A stretch of DNA of 32,978 nt, taken from NCBI GenBank assembly GCA_017561865.1, contig JAFZBH010000061.1:1-32978 (forward strand), given 5' to 3'. The DNA is from Bacteroidales bacterium. Its GTDB lineage: Bacteria; Bacteroidota; Bacteroidia; Bacteroidales; UBA932. The notes beneath the pieces are model-generated. The model saw nothing but the letters and a program-made list of their open reading frames with translations, was not told where the DNA came from and ran no database searches. Shown piece by piece: positions 6,728 through 15,520 of the stretch. Both the position numbers and the translations under genes were made by a program. How positions within the stretch are numbered: position 1 is the stretch's first letter; each line of letters opens with the position of its first letter.

Positions 6728-9297
6728 CAGATAATGATATATTCAACTTCCGCTCCCTGGCTCAGTTGCGCAAGGATCTGCGCCACGCTCGCGGCGGAGA
6801 CCTGTCCAAGCGCGGCCTTATAATCCGTCACCAGGTCCTTCCCTTCGCTGTAGCGCGTCAGGACGGCGTCCGTCAGCGCTTCGGGATCCGCCAGGCGGCG
6901 CTCCCATTGCGAAAGGAGACGGTTTTTATGAAACTGTATTTCGGCGTCCGTCGCCTTCAGGGCATCCAGCCGGCGCGTCACGCTGCGCATCGCGTCCAGC
7001 AAGTCGTCCGCTGTGCCCGGCACCACACCTTCGGGCAGTCCGTTCTCCGGACAGGGCCGGCAGCGGACATAAAGGGTGAGCCGCTCGGAAGGGAACAACT
7101 CCAGCCGCTGCGTCAGGGCGGCGCTTGCGCCCTGTCCGGCCAAAGCCGTGGCGAGCCGTCCCCGGACCAGCTCGCAGGCCACCAGGAAGGACAGGTAACC
7201 CTCGAGACTGAAAGGGACGGCGGCGGAGAGGGCCGTGTGCACGCCGACTTCCCGGCCGCCGACCGCTCCCGGCGCAGCCTGGTCGGTGCGGGTCACGGAA
7301 CCGGTGGCGAAGCGGCTGTCGACGCGCGGGCGGCTGGCGTAGCGTTTCTGGGTGCGGAAGCCTCCGAGCGTGCCTTTGAGTTCCTTTTTGAGCGCCTCTT
7401 CGTCGAGGTCGCCGATCAGCACGAGAACGCCGTCCCCGACTTTGTCGAACAGGGAGGAGAAATACCCTTCAGCCCTCTGCGGCAAATCATCCCCCAGATG
7501 GACGATACGCTTTCGTTCAGGATAGGCATAGTCCGGACGCAGAATACTGTCCATCAAGGAGTTGACATCCCTGGGCGAAAGGGCCTCCCGGTCAATGCGC
7601 AAGGCTTCTTCCCTTCGATAGGCTTCAAATGCGGCGCGGTCGGGCTCCCGCTCTTCGGACAGGGCGAGGAGCGAGCGCATCAGCAGGGGCAGCTGCTCCG
7701 CGGGGGCGCGTCCCGTGATGCGCAGGTCGGAGAGCGTGGCGGCCGCCTGCAGGGTGATCCCGTTCGCTTCGAGGCTCTGGCGGAAGGCCTCTCCGCTCAT
7801 CCCGGCCACGCGGCTCAGGCCGAGCATATCGCCCACGAAGGCGCTTTCGCCCTTCTGCAGGCCGGCCACTTCGGCCACGCCGCCGCGTAGCATCAGGGCG
7901 TAGCGGAATTCCCGGTCGCTTCCCATCTTTTTGTATATCACCTTGATACCATTGGAGAAGGTCCACAGGCGACCGCCCGACAGAGGCTCGGGAGCATCTG
8001 CGCTCAGGCGGACTTTTCCGGCCGGGACGGTGCGTTCCGCAGGCGAGGCAGGCCGATGTGCCGGGGTGTCGTCGGGTGCCGCCCAGCCTTGCCGGAAGGC
8101 CTGACGGAGCGTGTCCGCGTTACCGGGCTGGACGGGAAGGTCGAAGCGCAGGGTCAGGTTGCGGGCAGGGTCGAGCAGTGCCCGGGTGAAACCGTTGAAG
8201 AGGTCCAGTTCCCGCTCGTCTCCCAGGCGATGCGTGCCGAGAAAAGCGCTCAGCATCTGCCCGGAAGCCAGGTTGGCGCCATAAAGATAGGAAGCGACGC
8301 ATTTTTGCAGATACTCGCCGTTGTCCAGGGGTCGTGCGGCTTCGCGCCAGGCCCGGGCAATCCGGTTTTCGCGCGCGAGCAGGAATTCATCCATCCCGGC
8401 GCCGTCCCGGTCCAGGGCGGAAAGCACGGAGGCGAGGCGGCGGGTGGCTTCGGTCAGCTGCGCTGCGGAAGTATAAACCGTGAATGTGTGTGCCTCGTCG
8501 TCCGGCCCCTGCGCGCTGTCGCGGTAACGGAAACGGAACCCGGCCAGGGGAATGCCTCCGGCGCGGAAACTCCGCTCCACGCGCTCGCCGAGGATGCCGC
8601 CGAGCGTTTCGGCGTAGGCCTGGGAGACGAGCGGCTGCGGGGTGTTCATCAGCTCGCGGGGCGTGCGTTCCGCGTGGTAGGTGGCGTGGATGGCGGCCAG
8701 CTTCCCGGCTCCGTTGCGCGAGAGGAGCACTGAGAGCGAATCCGAAGGCTGCCAGGCGTAGGCGGGCTGTCCGGCGTCTTCTTCCAGGGTCGGGACCATC
8801 ATCGACAGCAGCTCCATCCGCTCGCGGATCCGGGCTGGATCGATGTCGCCGCAGACGATGACGGCCTGCGGCCCGCCCGAAGCGGCCGCAATGTCGAAGA
8901 GCATCAGCAGGGTGGAGTCAGCCGCGCTCTCCTCCGCCACGGGCACGTCGTGAAAGGAGAACAGGGTCGCGTCTGCCGGCTGCGACAGGAAGCCGTCCTG
9001 CGCGTAGCCGACGCCGTGGTCGGAGAGGAAGCGGTAAGGCGCCCGGGTGCCGAAATGCGGCAACTCGCGCAGTTGCTCGCGGGCCCGGGCGAGGTCCTGC
9101 CGCCCGCGCTGCACCAGCGCGAAGTCTGCGACACCCTTCTGTGCAGCGTTCGTGACCAGATAGAAACGGATACCGTCAGGAAGGCTTCCCTGCCGGATTT
9201 CCGGGGCGGTTCCCAGGCTTGGAAGCTCCTGCCCGTGCGCCGCGAAAAAGGACAGAATCAAAAACAGGCACGATATATGCTTGCAGAAGTTTTGCAT
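6727..9297 (-). CDS. M16-like (insulinase/pitrilysin fold) protein without zinc motifs
   Basis: The 856-aa protein begins with a signal peptide (about 1-22, ending AHGQ), so it is exported. It has two M16-like halves: LPDGIRFYLVTNA at about 40, and FSNGIKVIYKKMG...LMLRGGVAEVAGLQKGESAFVGDML at about 480. Active M16 proteins carry HxxEH after the GG motif. In neither half is it present; the second half has SAFVGD at that place. It is therefore probably a non-catalytic member, as in the inactive partner of bacterial M16 pairs, although no active partner lies nearby. It precedes and is coupled to the DUF3109 gene. The -7 box TACTTTTG (minus, 9306-9313) implies a very short leader. Confidence 0.8.
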   Translation of the reverse strand: MQNFCKHISCLFLILSFFAAHGQELPSLGTAPEIRQGSLPDGIRFYLVTNAAQKGVADFALVQRGRQDLARAREQLRELPHFGTRAPYRFLSDHGVGYAQDGFLSQPADATLFSFHDVPVAEESAADSTLLMLFDIAAASGGPQAVIVCGDIDPARIRERMELLSMMVPTLEEDAGQPAYAWQPSDSLSVLLSRNGAGKLAAIHATYHAERTPRELMNTPQPLVSQAYAETLGGILGERVERSFRAGGIPLAGFRFRYRDSAQGPDDEAHTFTVYTSAAQLTEATRRLASVLSALDRDGAGMDEFLLARENRIARAWREAARPLDNGEYLQKCVASYLYGANLASGQMLSAFLGTHRLGDERELDLFNGFTRALLDPARNLTLRFDLPVQPGNADTLRQAFRQGWAAPDDTPAHRPASPAERTVPAGKVRLSADAPEPLSGGRLWTFSNGIKVIYKKMGSDREFRYALMLRGGVAEVAGLQKGESAFVGDMLGLSRVAGMSGEAFRQSLEANGITLQAAATLSDLRITGRAPAEQLPLLMRSLLALSEEREPDRAAFEAYRREEALRIDREALSPRDVNSLMDSILRPDYAYPERKRIVHLGDDLPQRAEGYFSSLFDKVGDGVLVLIGDLDEEALKKELKGTLGGFRTQKRYASRPRVDSRFATGSVTRTDQAAPGAVGGREVGVHTALSAAVPFSLEGYLSFLVACELVRGRLATALAGQGASAALTQRLELFPSERLTLYVRCRPCPENGLPEGVVPGTADDLLDAMRSVTRRLDALKATDAEIQFHKNRLLSQWERRLADPEALTDAVLTRYSEGKDLVTDYKAALGQVSAASVAQILAQLSQGAEVEYIII

Positions 9298-9305
9298 GAC
9301 TGATG

Positions 9306-9334
9306 CAAAAGTATAAATAAAATGATTACATTTG
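9306..9334. promoter_or_regulatory. Divergent -7 boxes for the M16-like and TPR genes
   Basis: Minus strand 9313-9306 reads TACTTTTG (for the gene starting at 9297). Plus strand 9327-9334 reads TACATTTG (for the gene starting at 9374). Both match TAnnTTTG perfectly; no convincing -33 elements are visible. Confidence 0.45.
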
Positions 9335-9373
9335 CAGTCAATACGATTAAATTAACATAAACAAATAGGTTAC

Positions 9374-10306
9374 ATGAAAAAGTTAATCGCTACCCTTGCA
9401 ACGCTTATGCTTGCTCTCGGCGCCGCTTTCGCCCAGGATCTGGCTGCGGTGACCGAACTGTACAACTCCGGTGCCGAAGCGGTTGCCGCCGGCAACAAAG
9501 CGGATGCGTTGAATGCATTCGTAAATGCCCTTCAGCAGGCCGAAGCCCTTGGCGATGAAGGCCAGGAAGTGGTCACGAACTGCAAGAATATCATCCCCAA
9601 CCTGAAGATGTCCCTCGCCAAGGATCTCATCAAGGAGACCAAGTTCGACGAGGCTGTCGCCGCTCTCCGTGACGTGGAGAAAGTGGCCGAGGAGTATGAG
9701 GCCCTCGACGTGCTCGACGAGGCGAAGACCCTGATTCCCCAGGTGAAGATGTCCAAGGCCGGCACCCTGCTGAACGCCAAGGACTATGCCGCTGCTGCCG
9801 CCGCCTATCAGGATATCCTTTCCGAGAATCCGAACGACGGCACCGCCGCCCTGCGTCTGGGTGTCGCGCTCAACGGAGCCGGCGACGTCGAAAAGGCGAA
9901 GGCCGCCTTCGAGCAGGCCGCTGCCAACGGGCAGGCCGCCACGGCCAACAAGCAGCTCGGCAACATCTACCTGAAGGAGGCTGCCGCCGCCCTGAAGGCC
10001 AAGAAGTATGCCGACGCCGTGACCGCCGCCGTCAAGGTGAACGATTTCACGGAGAACGCCCAGGCCTGGCAGATCGCCGGACAGGCTTCCCAGCTTGGCG
10101 GAAAGAACAACGACGCCATCAAGTACTTCGAGAAGTATCTGGAGGCTTCCCCGGACGCCAGCAACGCCGGTGCCATCGCTTACACCGTGGGTGCCCTCTA
10201 TCAGGGTGCGAAGAACAACGCCAAGGCCAAGGAGTTCTATACCAAGGCCCTGAACGATCCCAAGTACGGAGCCGAGGCCAAGAAGATGCTTGACGCCCTC
10301 AAGTAA
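9374..10306 (+). CDS. Exported tetratricopeptide-repeat protein
   Basis: The 310-aa protein has a signal peptide (MKKLIATLATLMLALGAAFAQ, cleavage near residue 20) and then degenerate TPR units, alanine-rich with the TPR pattern at NPNDGTAALRLGVALNGAGDVEKAKAAFEQA and KNNDAIKYFEKYLEASPD. It is likely a periplasmic or outer-membrane-associated protein-interaction scaffold; no enzyme motif is seen. Its stop overlaps the U32 start (TAATG), so the two are translationally coupled even though the second is a cytoplasmic RNA-modification-type protein. Similar small exported TPR proteins are common in Bacteroidales. The specific role is unknown. Confidence 0.85.
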   Translation: MKKLIATLATLMLALGAAFAQDLAAVTELYNSGAEAVAAGNKADALNAFVNALQQAEALGDEGQEVVTNCKNIIPNLKMSLAKDLIKETKFDEAVAALRDVEKVAEEYEALDVLDEAKTLIPQVKMSKAGTLLNAKDYAAAAAAYQDILSENPNDGTAALRLGVALNGAGDVEKAKAAFEQAAANGQAATANKQLGNIYLKEAAAALKAKKYADAVTAAVKVNDFTENAQAWQIAGQASQLGGKNNDAIKYFEKYLEASPDASNAGAIAYTVGALYQGAKNNAKAKEFYTKALNDPKYGAEAKKMLDALK

Positions 10307-12201
10307 TGCCCCGTCTGGAGCTGCTGGCCCCCGCCAGGAACAAGGAGATCGGCATCGCAGCCATTGACTGCGGTGCCGATGCCGTATATATCGCAGGCCC
10401 GGATTTCGGGGCCCGCAAGGCGGCGGGCAACAGTTTCGAAGACATCGCTGAACTCTGCGCGTATGCCCATCGTTTCGGGGTGCGCGTGTTCGTGACGTAT
10501 AATACCCTTTGGCGGGAAGGCGAGGAGGAGGAAGCCCACGCGCAGATGCTCCGCTCCCAGGAGGCGGGGGCGGACGCCTTCATTATCCGGGAGCCCCGGA
10601 TCGCGGCCTGGCAGGACATCACCGTGCCCCTGCACGCCTCCACCCAGTGCGCCATCCGCGACGTGGAACGGGCCCGGTATTTCGAGTCGCTGGGCTGTGA
10701 ACGCATCATCCTGGAACGGGAGCTCACGCTCGAGACCGTGCGGGAAATCTGTGCGGCCGTGCAGTGCGAAGTGGAGTTCTTCGTCCACGGGGCGCTGTGC
10801 GTGTGCTACAGCGGGGACTGCCGCCTGTCGGAATACATCGACGGGCGGAGCGCCGACCGCGGCGAATGCATCCAGGCCTGCCGTTCGCTCTATGACCTGG
10901 TGGACGGGGACGGGCGGGTCCTGCTGCGCAACAAGGCAGTCCTCTCCTTGAAAGATTATAACCTGAAAGCCCGCCTGGAAGAACTGGCCGAAGCCGGCGT
11001 CGTCTCCTTCAAGATCGAAGGGCGGCTCAAGAACGCCTCCTATGTCCGGAACGTGGTCCGGGCGTATTCCCTGGCCCTGGACGCGCTGGTGGCAAAGTAT
11101 CCTGAGCGCTATCGCCGGGCCTCCTTCGGCGAGGTGACGGGCGGCTTCACTCCCGATGTGGCCAAGACATTCAACCGGGGCTATACGGAACTGTTCCTGG
11201 ACGGCAGGCGCGGAAAGTGGTCTTCAATGGATGCGCCCAAGTCGATGGGCGAGGCCGTCGGGACGGTGCAGCAGATCCGCCGGCCGGGCGACCGCACGAT
11301 GTCCTTCCGCGTCAAGCCGCTGCAGGCGGGCCTGTTGCTGCGCAACGGCGACGGCTTCGCCTTCGCCACCGCCGACGGGGTGACCGGTTTCCGGGGCGAC
11401 GTCTGCGAGGGCCTTTCCGTCCGTTGCAAGGATGTCCCCGACCTGCGGGAAGGGACGCTCCTTTACCGCAATATCAACACCGCCTTCGAGAAGGAACTCG
11501 AGGCGCGGGCGTGCCGCCGGGAGATCCCGGTGCGCCTGTCGGTGCGTATCCACGGGAAATACGTGGTAGAGGTGCGCGCCGTCAGTCAGGACGGGCACGA
11601 GGTCTTCAGTCCCTTCCACACGGACGTGGAGACGGCCGAGAACCGCGAACGGGCCGAGGCGATGCTGCGTGAGCAGCTCTCCAAGCGCAGCGGCGTCTAC
11701 CGCTTCGCGGTGGAGGACCTGTCGGTGGACACTGCCGGCGGCAATCTGCCGCTGCTGAGCGCCTCCACCATCAACGGCATCCGCCGCCTCGTCGCCGAAG
11801 ACCTGGACGCACTGATGGCCTCCCGGCGTGCCAGTGCCTCTTGCGGGCAGAAGCCGTCGCAGAGCCAGTCGGCGGACAGCGCTTCACTTGGCGCCGGCGG
11901 CGGACAGGCGGAGCGGAAATTGGTTTTTCGGCAAACCTGTCCGAAAAATAATTTCCGGCCGCCCCGTCTCTGCACCCCAAAAATCGCAGATTTTCGGGGA
12001 CCCCGTCTGGAAGACTCCGCCGCCGGCGAGATTACTGAAAAGGAATTGATGCGGACAAAGTACTGTGTCCGTTATGAACTTGGTCTCTGCCCGAAGTACC
12101 AGGGTGCCCGGCCGCCGAAGGAACTTTTCCTTCTCAACAACGGCCGCCGCCTTGCCCTTCATTTCGACTGCGCCGCCTGCGAGATGACCGTCACGGCCTG
12201 A
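10306..12201 (+). CDS. U32 family protein (RlhA/TrhP-like RNA hydroxylation factor) with an in-frame insertion
   Basis: The 631-aa protein carries the U32 signature EFFVHGALCVCYSGDCRLS, with further cysteines in GECIQAC, and a C-terminal extension like the DUF3656 region of long U32 members. Long U32 proteins (RlhA type, about 650 aa) are needed for C5-hydroxycytidine in 23S rRNA, and shorter ones (TrhP) for tRNA U34 hydroxylation; the older name is peptidase U32. The end (MRTKYCVRYELGLCPKY...FDCAACEM) is a conserved cysteine tail. Between them, residues about 529-575 are low-complexity, unlike the family, and encoded by element E3. RlhA-like activity is inferred from length and motifs only. 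Confidence 0.85.
   Translation: MPRLELLAPARNKEIGIAAIDCGADAVYIAGPDFGARKAAGNSFEDIAELCAYAHRFGVRVFVTYNTLWREGEEEEAHAQMLRSQEAGADAFIIREPRIAAWQDITVPLHASTQCAIRDVERARYFESLGCERIILERELTLETVREICAAVQCEVEFFVHGALCVCYSGDCRLSEYIDGRSADRGECIQACRSLYDLVDGDGRVLLRNKAVLSLKDYNLKARLEELAEAGVVSFKIEGRLKNASYVRNVVRAYSLALDALVAKYPERYRRASFGEVTGGFTPDVAKTFNRGYTELFLDGRRGKWSSMDAPKSMGEAVGTVQQIRRPGDRTMSFRVKPLQAGLLLRNGDGFAFATADGVTGFRGDVCEGLSVRCKDVPDLREGTLLYRNINTAFEKELEARACRREIPVRLSVRIHGKYVVEVRAVSQDGHEVFSPFHTDVETAENRERAEAMLREQLSKRSGVYRFAVEDLSVDTAGGNLPLLSASTINGIRRLVAEDLDALMASRRASASCGQKPSQSQSADSASLGAGGGQAERKLVFRQTCPKNNFRPPRLCTPKIADFRGPRLEDSAAGEITEKELMRTKYCVRYELGLCPKYQGARPPKELFLLNNGRRLALHFDCAACEMTVTA
11892..12028. repeat. Palindromic element E3, in frame in the U32 gene
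   Basis: A 137-bp segment has perfect 13-bp terminal inverted repeats: CGCCGGCGGCGGA at 11892-11904 and its complement at 12016-12028. Inside are a second inverted repeat (CGGACAGG 11901-11908 / CCTGTCCG 11936-11943), a long imperfect one around GCGGAAATT / AATTTCCGG, and the hairpin CCCCAAAAATC-gca-GATTTTCGGGG at 11975-11999. It is open in the U32 frame. Confidence 0.7.
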
Positions 12202-13383
12202 TCAGTTCAGCCCGAAGGTGATCTCGACGTCGCCGAAGCGCCCGGTCAGATTGCCCCCGCCCTGGTCGAACACCTCCTTGAAATAGTTGCGGGTGAGCTG
12301 CCCGCGCCAGACGATGTCGTCCTTGTCCTTGTAGGGAATCTCGAGCTCGAAGCCGTATTGCTTGGAATTATACTTGACCACCGCACTGCATTTCCAGCTC
12401 GTCACCGTGCCGCCGTCATCCTCGATCACCATAAAGGCGATCTTCTCCATCTGGTCCGTGAAATTCGTCAGCAGGATGGCGTTGAAGGGGACTTTCTTGC
12501 CCAGTTGGCTGCGCCGGACGACGACCATGAAATCCGTCAGGCTGGGGGAGTAGTTCTTCAGGTCTTCGTCCTTGGTGGCCTTGAACCCGTCCACGGCGCC
12601 CGACTTGATGAAGAACTCCGACGCGCCGCCGAACCAGGAGTCGTAATGGCGGAGCATCTTGAAGCTCAGTACGCTCAGAAGATACTCCTTCCCGTCGTCC
12701 CCTTTGTCCTTGCTCCCGGCCTTGGTGGGCGTCTGTTCGAAGAGCTCCAGCGGGGTGAAGGCGGCATCGTCGTTGCGGTTGATGACCCAGACGGGCCGCT
12801 CCATCGCCACCTGTTCGGTCACCAGGACGGAGTCCACCACGTGGGCGCCGCTCTTGTCGATGCGGACTTCGTAGCCGTAGTTGGATTCGGCGCCGAATCC
12901 CGGGTCGAAGGTGACGATGGGGAAGCCCTTTCCGTCCCATTCTTCCGAATAGGGCCAGTAGATCTGCATGTCGGAGTCGCTCAAGGCGTCGAGATAGCGC
13001 TGGACATCGCCCGCGCCGGCTTTGGTGCCGTATTTCCGGGCAAAATAGTCTGCGAACAGGTCGCGGAGCGGAGTCTGGTATTTCCCGGCCTTGGTGGCTT
13101 TCGTGCCGGCGTCGTCGCCCACGCCCGATCCGGGCGCCGCAAAGAGGTCGCAGAGACGGTATTCTTCGTCGTAGCCGTGTCCGGAGGAGGCGCCGACGGC
13201 GTCGTACACTTCGGTGAGGTGTTCGTGTTCGAGGGGAAGGTCGGACAGGATTTTGGCGACGTCCGACAGGGTGAAAAGTCCTCCGCCTTCTTCTTCCGGC
13301 AGATCCAGGGGGTCTTTCTGCCCGTCGCAGGCGGACAGGGCAAGGGCGCAGAGCAGCCCGTAGAAAAGGTATTTCGCTTTCAT
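12202..13383 (-). CDS. Putative lipoprotein, unknown function
   Basis: The 393-aa product has a lipoprotein signal (MKAKYLFYGLLCALALSAC, lipobox LSAC with Cys19), followed by an acidic linker and a mostly soluble domain with no motif I recognise. Aromatic-rich stretches (YWPYSEEWDGKGFPIVTFDPGFG) and beta-type segments near the C terminus suggest a secreted globular domain. It is probably attached to the outer or inner membrane. It stands alone, and its stop abuts the U32 stop with no space between convergent genes. Upstream is a box with one mismatch to TAnnTTTG (TCAATTTG on the minus strand). Confidence 0.75.
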   Translation of the reverse strand: MKAKYLFYGLLCALALSACDGQKDPLDLPEEEGGGLFTLSDVAKILSDLPLEHEHLTEVYDAVGASSGHGYDEEYRLCDLFAAPGSGVGDDAGTKATKAGKYQTPLRDLFADYFARKYGTKAGAGDVQRYLDALSDSDMQIYWPYSEEWDGKGFPIVTFDPGFGAESNYGYEVRIDKSGAHVVDSVLVTEQVAMERPVWVINRNDDAAFTPLELFEQTPTKAGSKDKGDDGKEYLLSVLSFKMLRHYDSWFGGASEFFIKSGAVDGFKATKDEDLKNYSPSLTDFMVVVRRSQLGKKVPFNAILLTNFTDQMEKIAFMVIEDDGGTVTSWKCSAVVKYNSKQYGFELEIPYKDKDDIVWRGQLTRNYFKEVFDQGGGNLTGRFGDVEITFGLN

Positions 13384-13470
13384 TTTGCAAACAGTTGGTT
13401 TCTGCCTGCAAATTGACGGACATTTATCCGTTTTCTCTCACAGTTAATCGTTTAGTTTCTCTGAAACGTT

Positions 13471-13637
13471 TTTTACTGCTGACGCAGAAGGCCGCAGGCA
13501 GTACCCCTGCAAAACTTCGCTTCGCTCATCCCTCCCACGCCTTACGGCGCGGGCCCCTCCCGTTCACGAGACCACGGGCGGCCACGGTTTTGCAGGGGTA
13601 CCGCCTGACGGCTCTATTTTCTGCGTCAGCAGTAAAA
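13471..13637. repeat. Palindromic element E2 behind prmC
   Basis: A 167-bp intergenic element is bounded by perfect 19-bp inverted repeats, TTTTACTGCTGACGCAGAA at 13471-13489 and its complement at 13619-13637. A second perfect 15-bp inverted pair, GTACCCCTGCAAAAC, lies at 13501-13515 and 13587-13601. The centre has TTCGCTTCGCTC, CTTACG and GGGCCCC in the same order as E1. The right end touches the prmC stop codon. It could act as a transcription terminator for the PBP1A operon, though no U-run follows. The rest of the 13384-13637 gap contains only the upstream region of the lipoprotein gene. Confidence 0.75.
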
Positions 13638-14498
13638 CTAGATGACGTTAAAGGAAATGAATCGTGTTTTTTTGTAGAAATCAGGCAGGATTTTTACGTT
13701 TTCGAATCCTGCGTCGTGGAAGACGGCGGCCGTTTCCTCGCCGAGCGCCTCGTTGATCTCCACGATGCCGACCCCGCCCGGCCGCAGGAAACGCTGCGCC
13801 CAGCGGGCAATGGCGCAGTAGAAGCGCAGCGGATCGTCGTCCGGCACGAAGAGCGCCATCGGCGGCTCGTGTTCCAGGACGTTGGGGCGCATCAGCGCCC
13901 GCTCGCTCTCGCGGACATAGGGCGGATTGCTGACGATCAGGTCGAACGGGCCGCAGGGGAACTCCTGCTCCGTATCCAGGACATCCGCCTGCAGGAATAA
14001 AGGAGCGCCGCCGGCGCTAAACTGGTTTCTGGCATACTCCAATGCGATTTCCGAGAGGTCCAGACCGATGACCTCCGCATCGCGGATCTCCAGGGCGATG
14101 GACCAGGCGATGCAACCGGAGCCGGTGCAAAGGTCCAGCACCTTCGGCGCCCGCTCCAGATCCATTTCCCGCAGGGTGCGCACGGCCTCGGCTACCAGCA
14201 GCTCCGTCTCGGGGCGGGGTATCAGCACCCCTGGCCCCACGGCGAAGCGGTGCGAGCAGAACTCCGCGACCCCCAGTACATACTGTACGGGTTCGCCCGC
14301 GCAAAGGCGCTGCAGACAATCCTCCAACTCCGCAAAGCGTTCTTCGGGAACGGCCGTCTCCGGCTCCACGATGTGCGTATAACGCATGGTGCCCAGCAGT
14401 TCCTCGCAGAGCATCAAAACCAAACCCCTCGCCTCGGGCGAAGGGTAGAGGGTCTCGAGACGGGCGGCGCCGTCGCGGATGAAATCGGACAGGAGCAC
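13638..14498 (-). CDS. prmC: Peptide chain release factor N5-glutamine methyltransferase
   Basis: The 286-aa protein methylates the glutamine of the GGQ motif in RF1/RF2 with S-adenosylmethionine. Visible parts are a helical N-terminal domain (LLSDFIRDGAARLETLYP), the segment PVQYVLG...GVLIPRPETE, SAM-binding VLDLCTGSGCIAWSIAL, and the catalytic NPPY (IVSNPPYVRESE). The start is taken as GTG at 14498, because it overlaps the ddl stop (TAGTG) and gives the expected N terminus; the frame stays open further upstream only as a shadow of ddl. It is the last gene of the operon PBP1A-ddl-prmC. Confidence 0.92.
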   Translation of the reverse strand: MLLSDFIRDGAARLETLYPSPEARGLVLMLCEELLGTMRYTHIVEPETAVPEERFAELEDCLQRLCAGEPVQYVLGVAEFCSHRFAVGPGVLIPRPETELLVAEAVRTLREMDLERAPKVLDLCTGSGCIAWSIALEIRDAEVIGLDLSEIALEYARNQFSAGGAPLFLQADVLDTEQEFPCGPFDLIVSNPPYVRESERALMRPNVLEHEPPMALFVPDDDPLRFYCAIARWAQRFLRPGGVGIVEINEALGEETAAVFHDAGFENVKILPDFYKKTRFISFNVI

Positions 14499-15514
14499 TA
14501 GCTGTTCTCGATGATGGTGCTCAGGAACGCGGTGATGTCCATCCCGGCCGTGCGGATCATCTTGGGTACGAGCGATGCGCTCGTCATTCCGGGTATCGTA
14601 TTGATTTCCAGGAAATAGAGTCCGTCTTCCGCAAGGATATAGTCCATCCGGACCACACCCCGGCAGCCCAGCCGGAAATAAATCCTGGCGGTGGTGCGCT
14701 GCACCAGGTCCCGGATTTCGTCGGAGACGGGGGCAGGGCAAATCTCCTGACTGTGGCCGTTGTACTTGGCGTCGTAGTCGAAGTATTCGTTGTCGGAAAC
14801 GATCTCGATGAGCGGCAGGGTGGCTACCTTTTCTCCGTCGAAATAGGCGGCGCAGGTCAGTTCGCGTCCGGTGATGCCCTGCTCGATGAGCACCGTGTGA
14901 TTCTCGCTGAAGGCATACCTGACGGCCGGTCCCACATCCTCCGGCCGGGTCACGCGCGTGACTCCGAAACTCGAACCGCCCTGAGTGGGCTTCACGAACA
15001 CGGGGAACTGCAGTTTCCGCAGCACCTCGGCGTGTGCCTCTTCGTGGTCCATTCCGTGACGGACGAAGACATCCGGGGCGCATTTCGCCAGCCCCAGCTC
15101 CCGGATATAGCACTTACAGGCGTATTTGTCGAAAACGATTGAGCATACACTCGAGTCGCAGGTGCTGCACGGGATGCCGAGCATCTCGAGATAGCCTTCG
15201 ATCTGGCCGGTCTCGCCCGGAGCGCCGTGCTGCACGATGTAGGCGAAGTCGAAGCGGACCCGCTCACCCAGGACCTGGATGGAGAAATCCGTCTTGTCCA
15301 CCTCCGGACGCGCCCCTTCGGGGAAGGTGACGCGCATCGAGTTGCGTTTCTTGGCGGCAACGAGCTGCCACTTGCCGAAACGGGCGAAGATCTCGTAGAC
15401 GTCGTACACGTTTCCGTCGATGCGGGAGGCCACGAATTCGCCGCTGCGGCAGGAGACTTCCCACTCGGAGGAGTCGCTGCCGTAGATGACGGCGATGGTC
15501 TTGTACTTGCTCAT
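14498..15514 (-). CDS. ddl: D-alanine--D-alanine ligase
   Basis: The 338-aa ATP-grasp enzyme joins two D-alanines for the peptidoglycan stem peptide. Visible are the N-terminal domain with QHGAPGETGQIEGYLEMLGI, the ATP-binding FPVFVKPTQGGSSFGV, and the C-terminal ligand-binding motif FLEINTIPGMTSASLVPKM. Length is normal for Bacteroidota. It lies between PBP1A (6-nt gap) and prmC (stop/start overlap), so precursor synthesis and polymerisation are co-transcribed. Confidence 0.95.
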   Translation of the reverse strand: MSKYKTIAVIYGSDSSEWEVSCRSGEFVASRIDGNVYDVYEIFARFGKWQLVAAKKRNSMRVTFPEGARPEVDKTDFSIQVLGERVRFDFAYIVQHGAPGETGQIEGYLEMLGIPCSTCDSSVCSIVFDKYACKCYIRELGLAKCAPDVFVRHGMDHEEAHAEVLRKLQFPVFVKPTQGGSSFGVTRVTRPEDVGPAVRYAFSENHTVLIEQGITGRELTCAAYFDGEKVATLPLIEIVSDNEYFDYDAKYNGHSQEICPAPVSDEIRDLVQRTTARIYFRLGCRGVVRMDYILAEDGLYFLEINTIPGMTSASLVPKMIRTAGMDITAFLSTIIENS

Positions 15515-15520
15515 ATCCTT

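Noticed and set aside
14499..15113. Upstream extension of prmC by 205 codons
   Set aside because: The extension overlaps ddl in another frame. The GTG at 14498 gives the normal PrmC N terminus.
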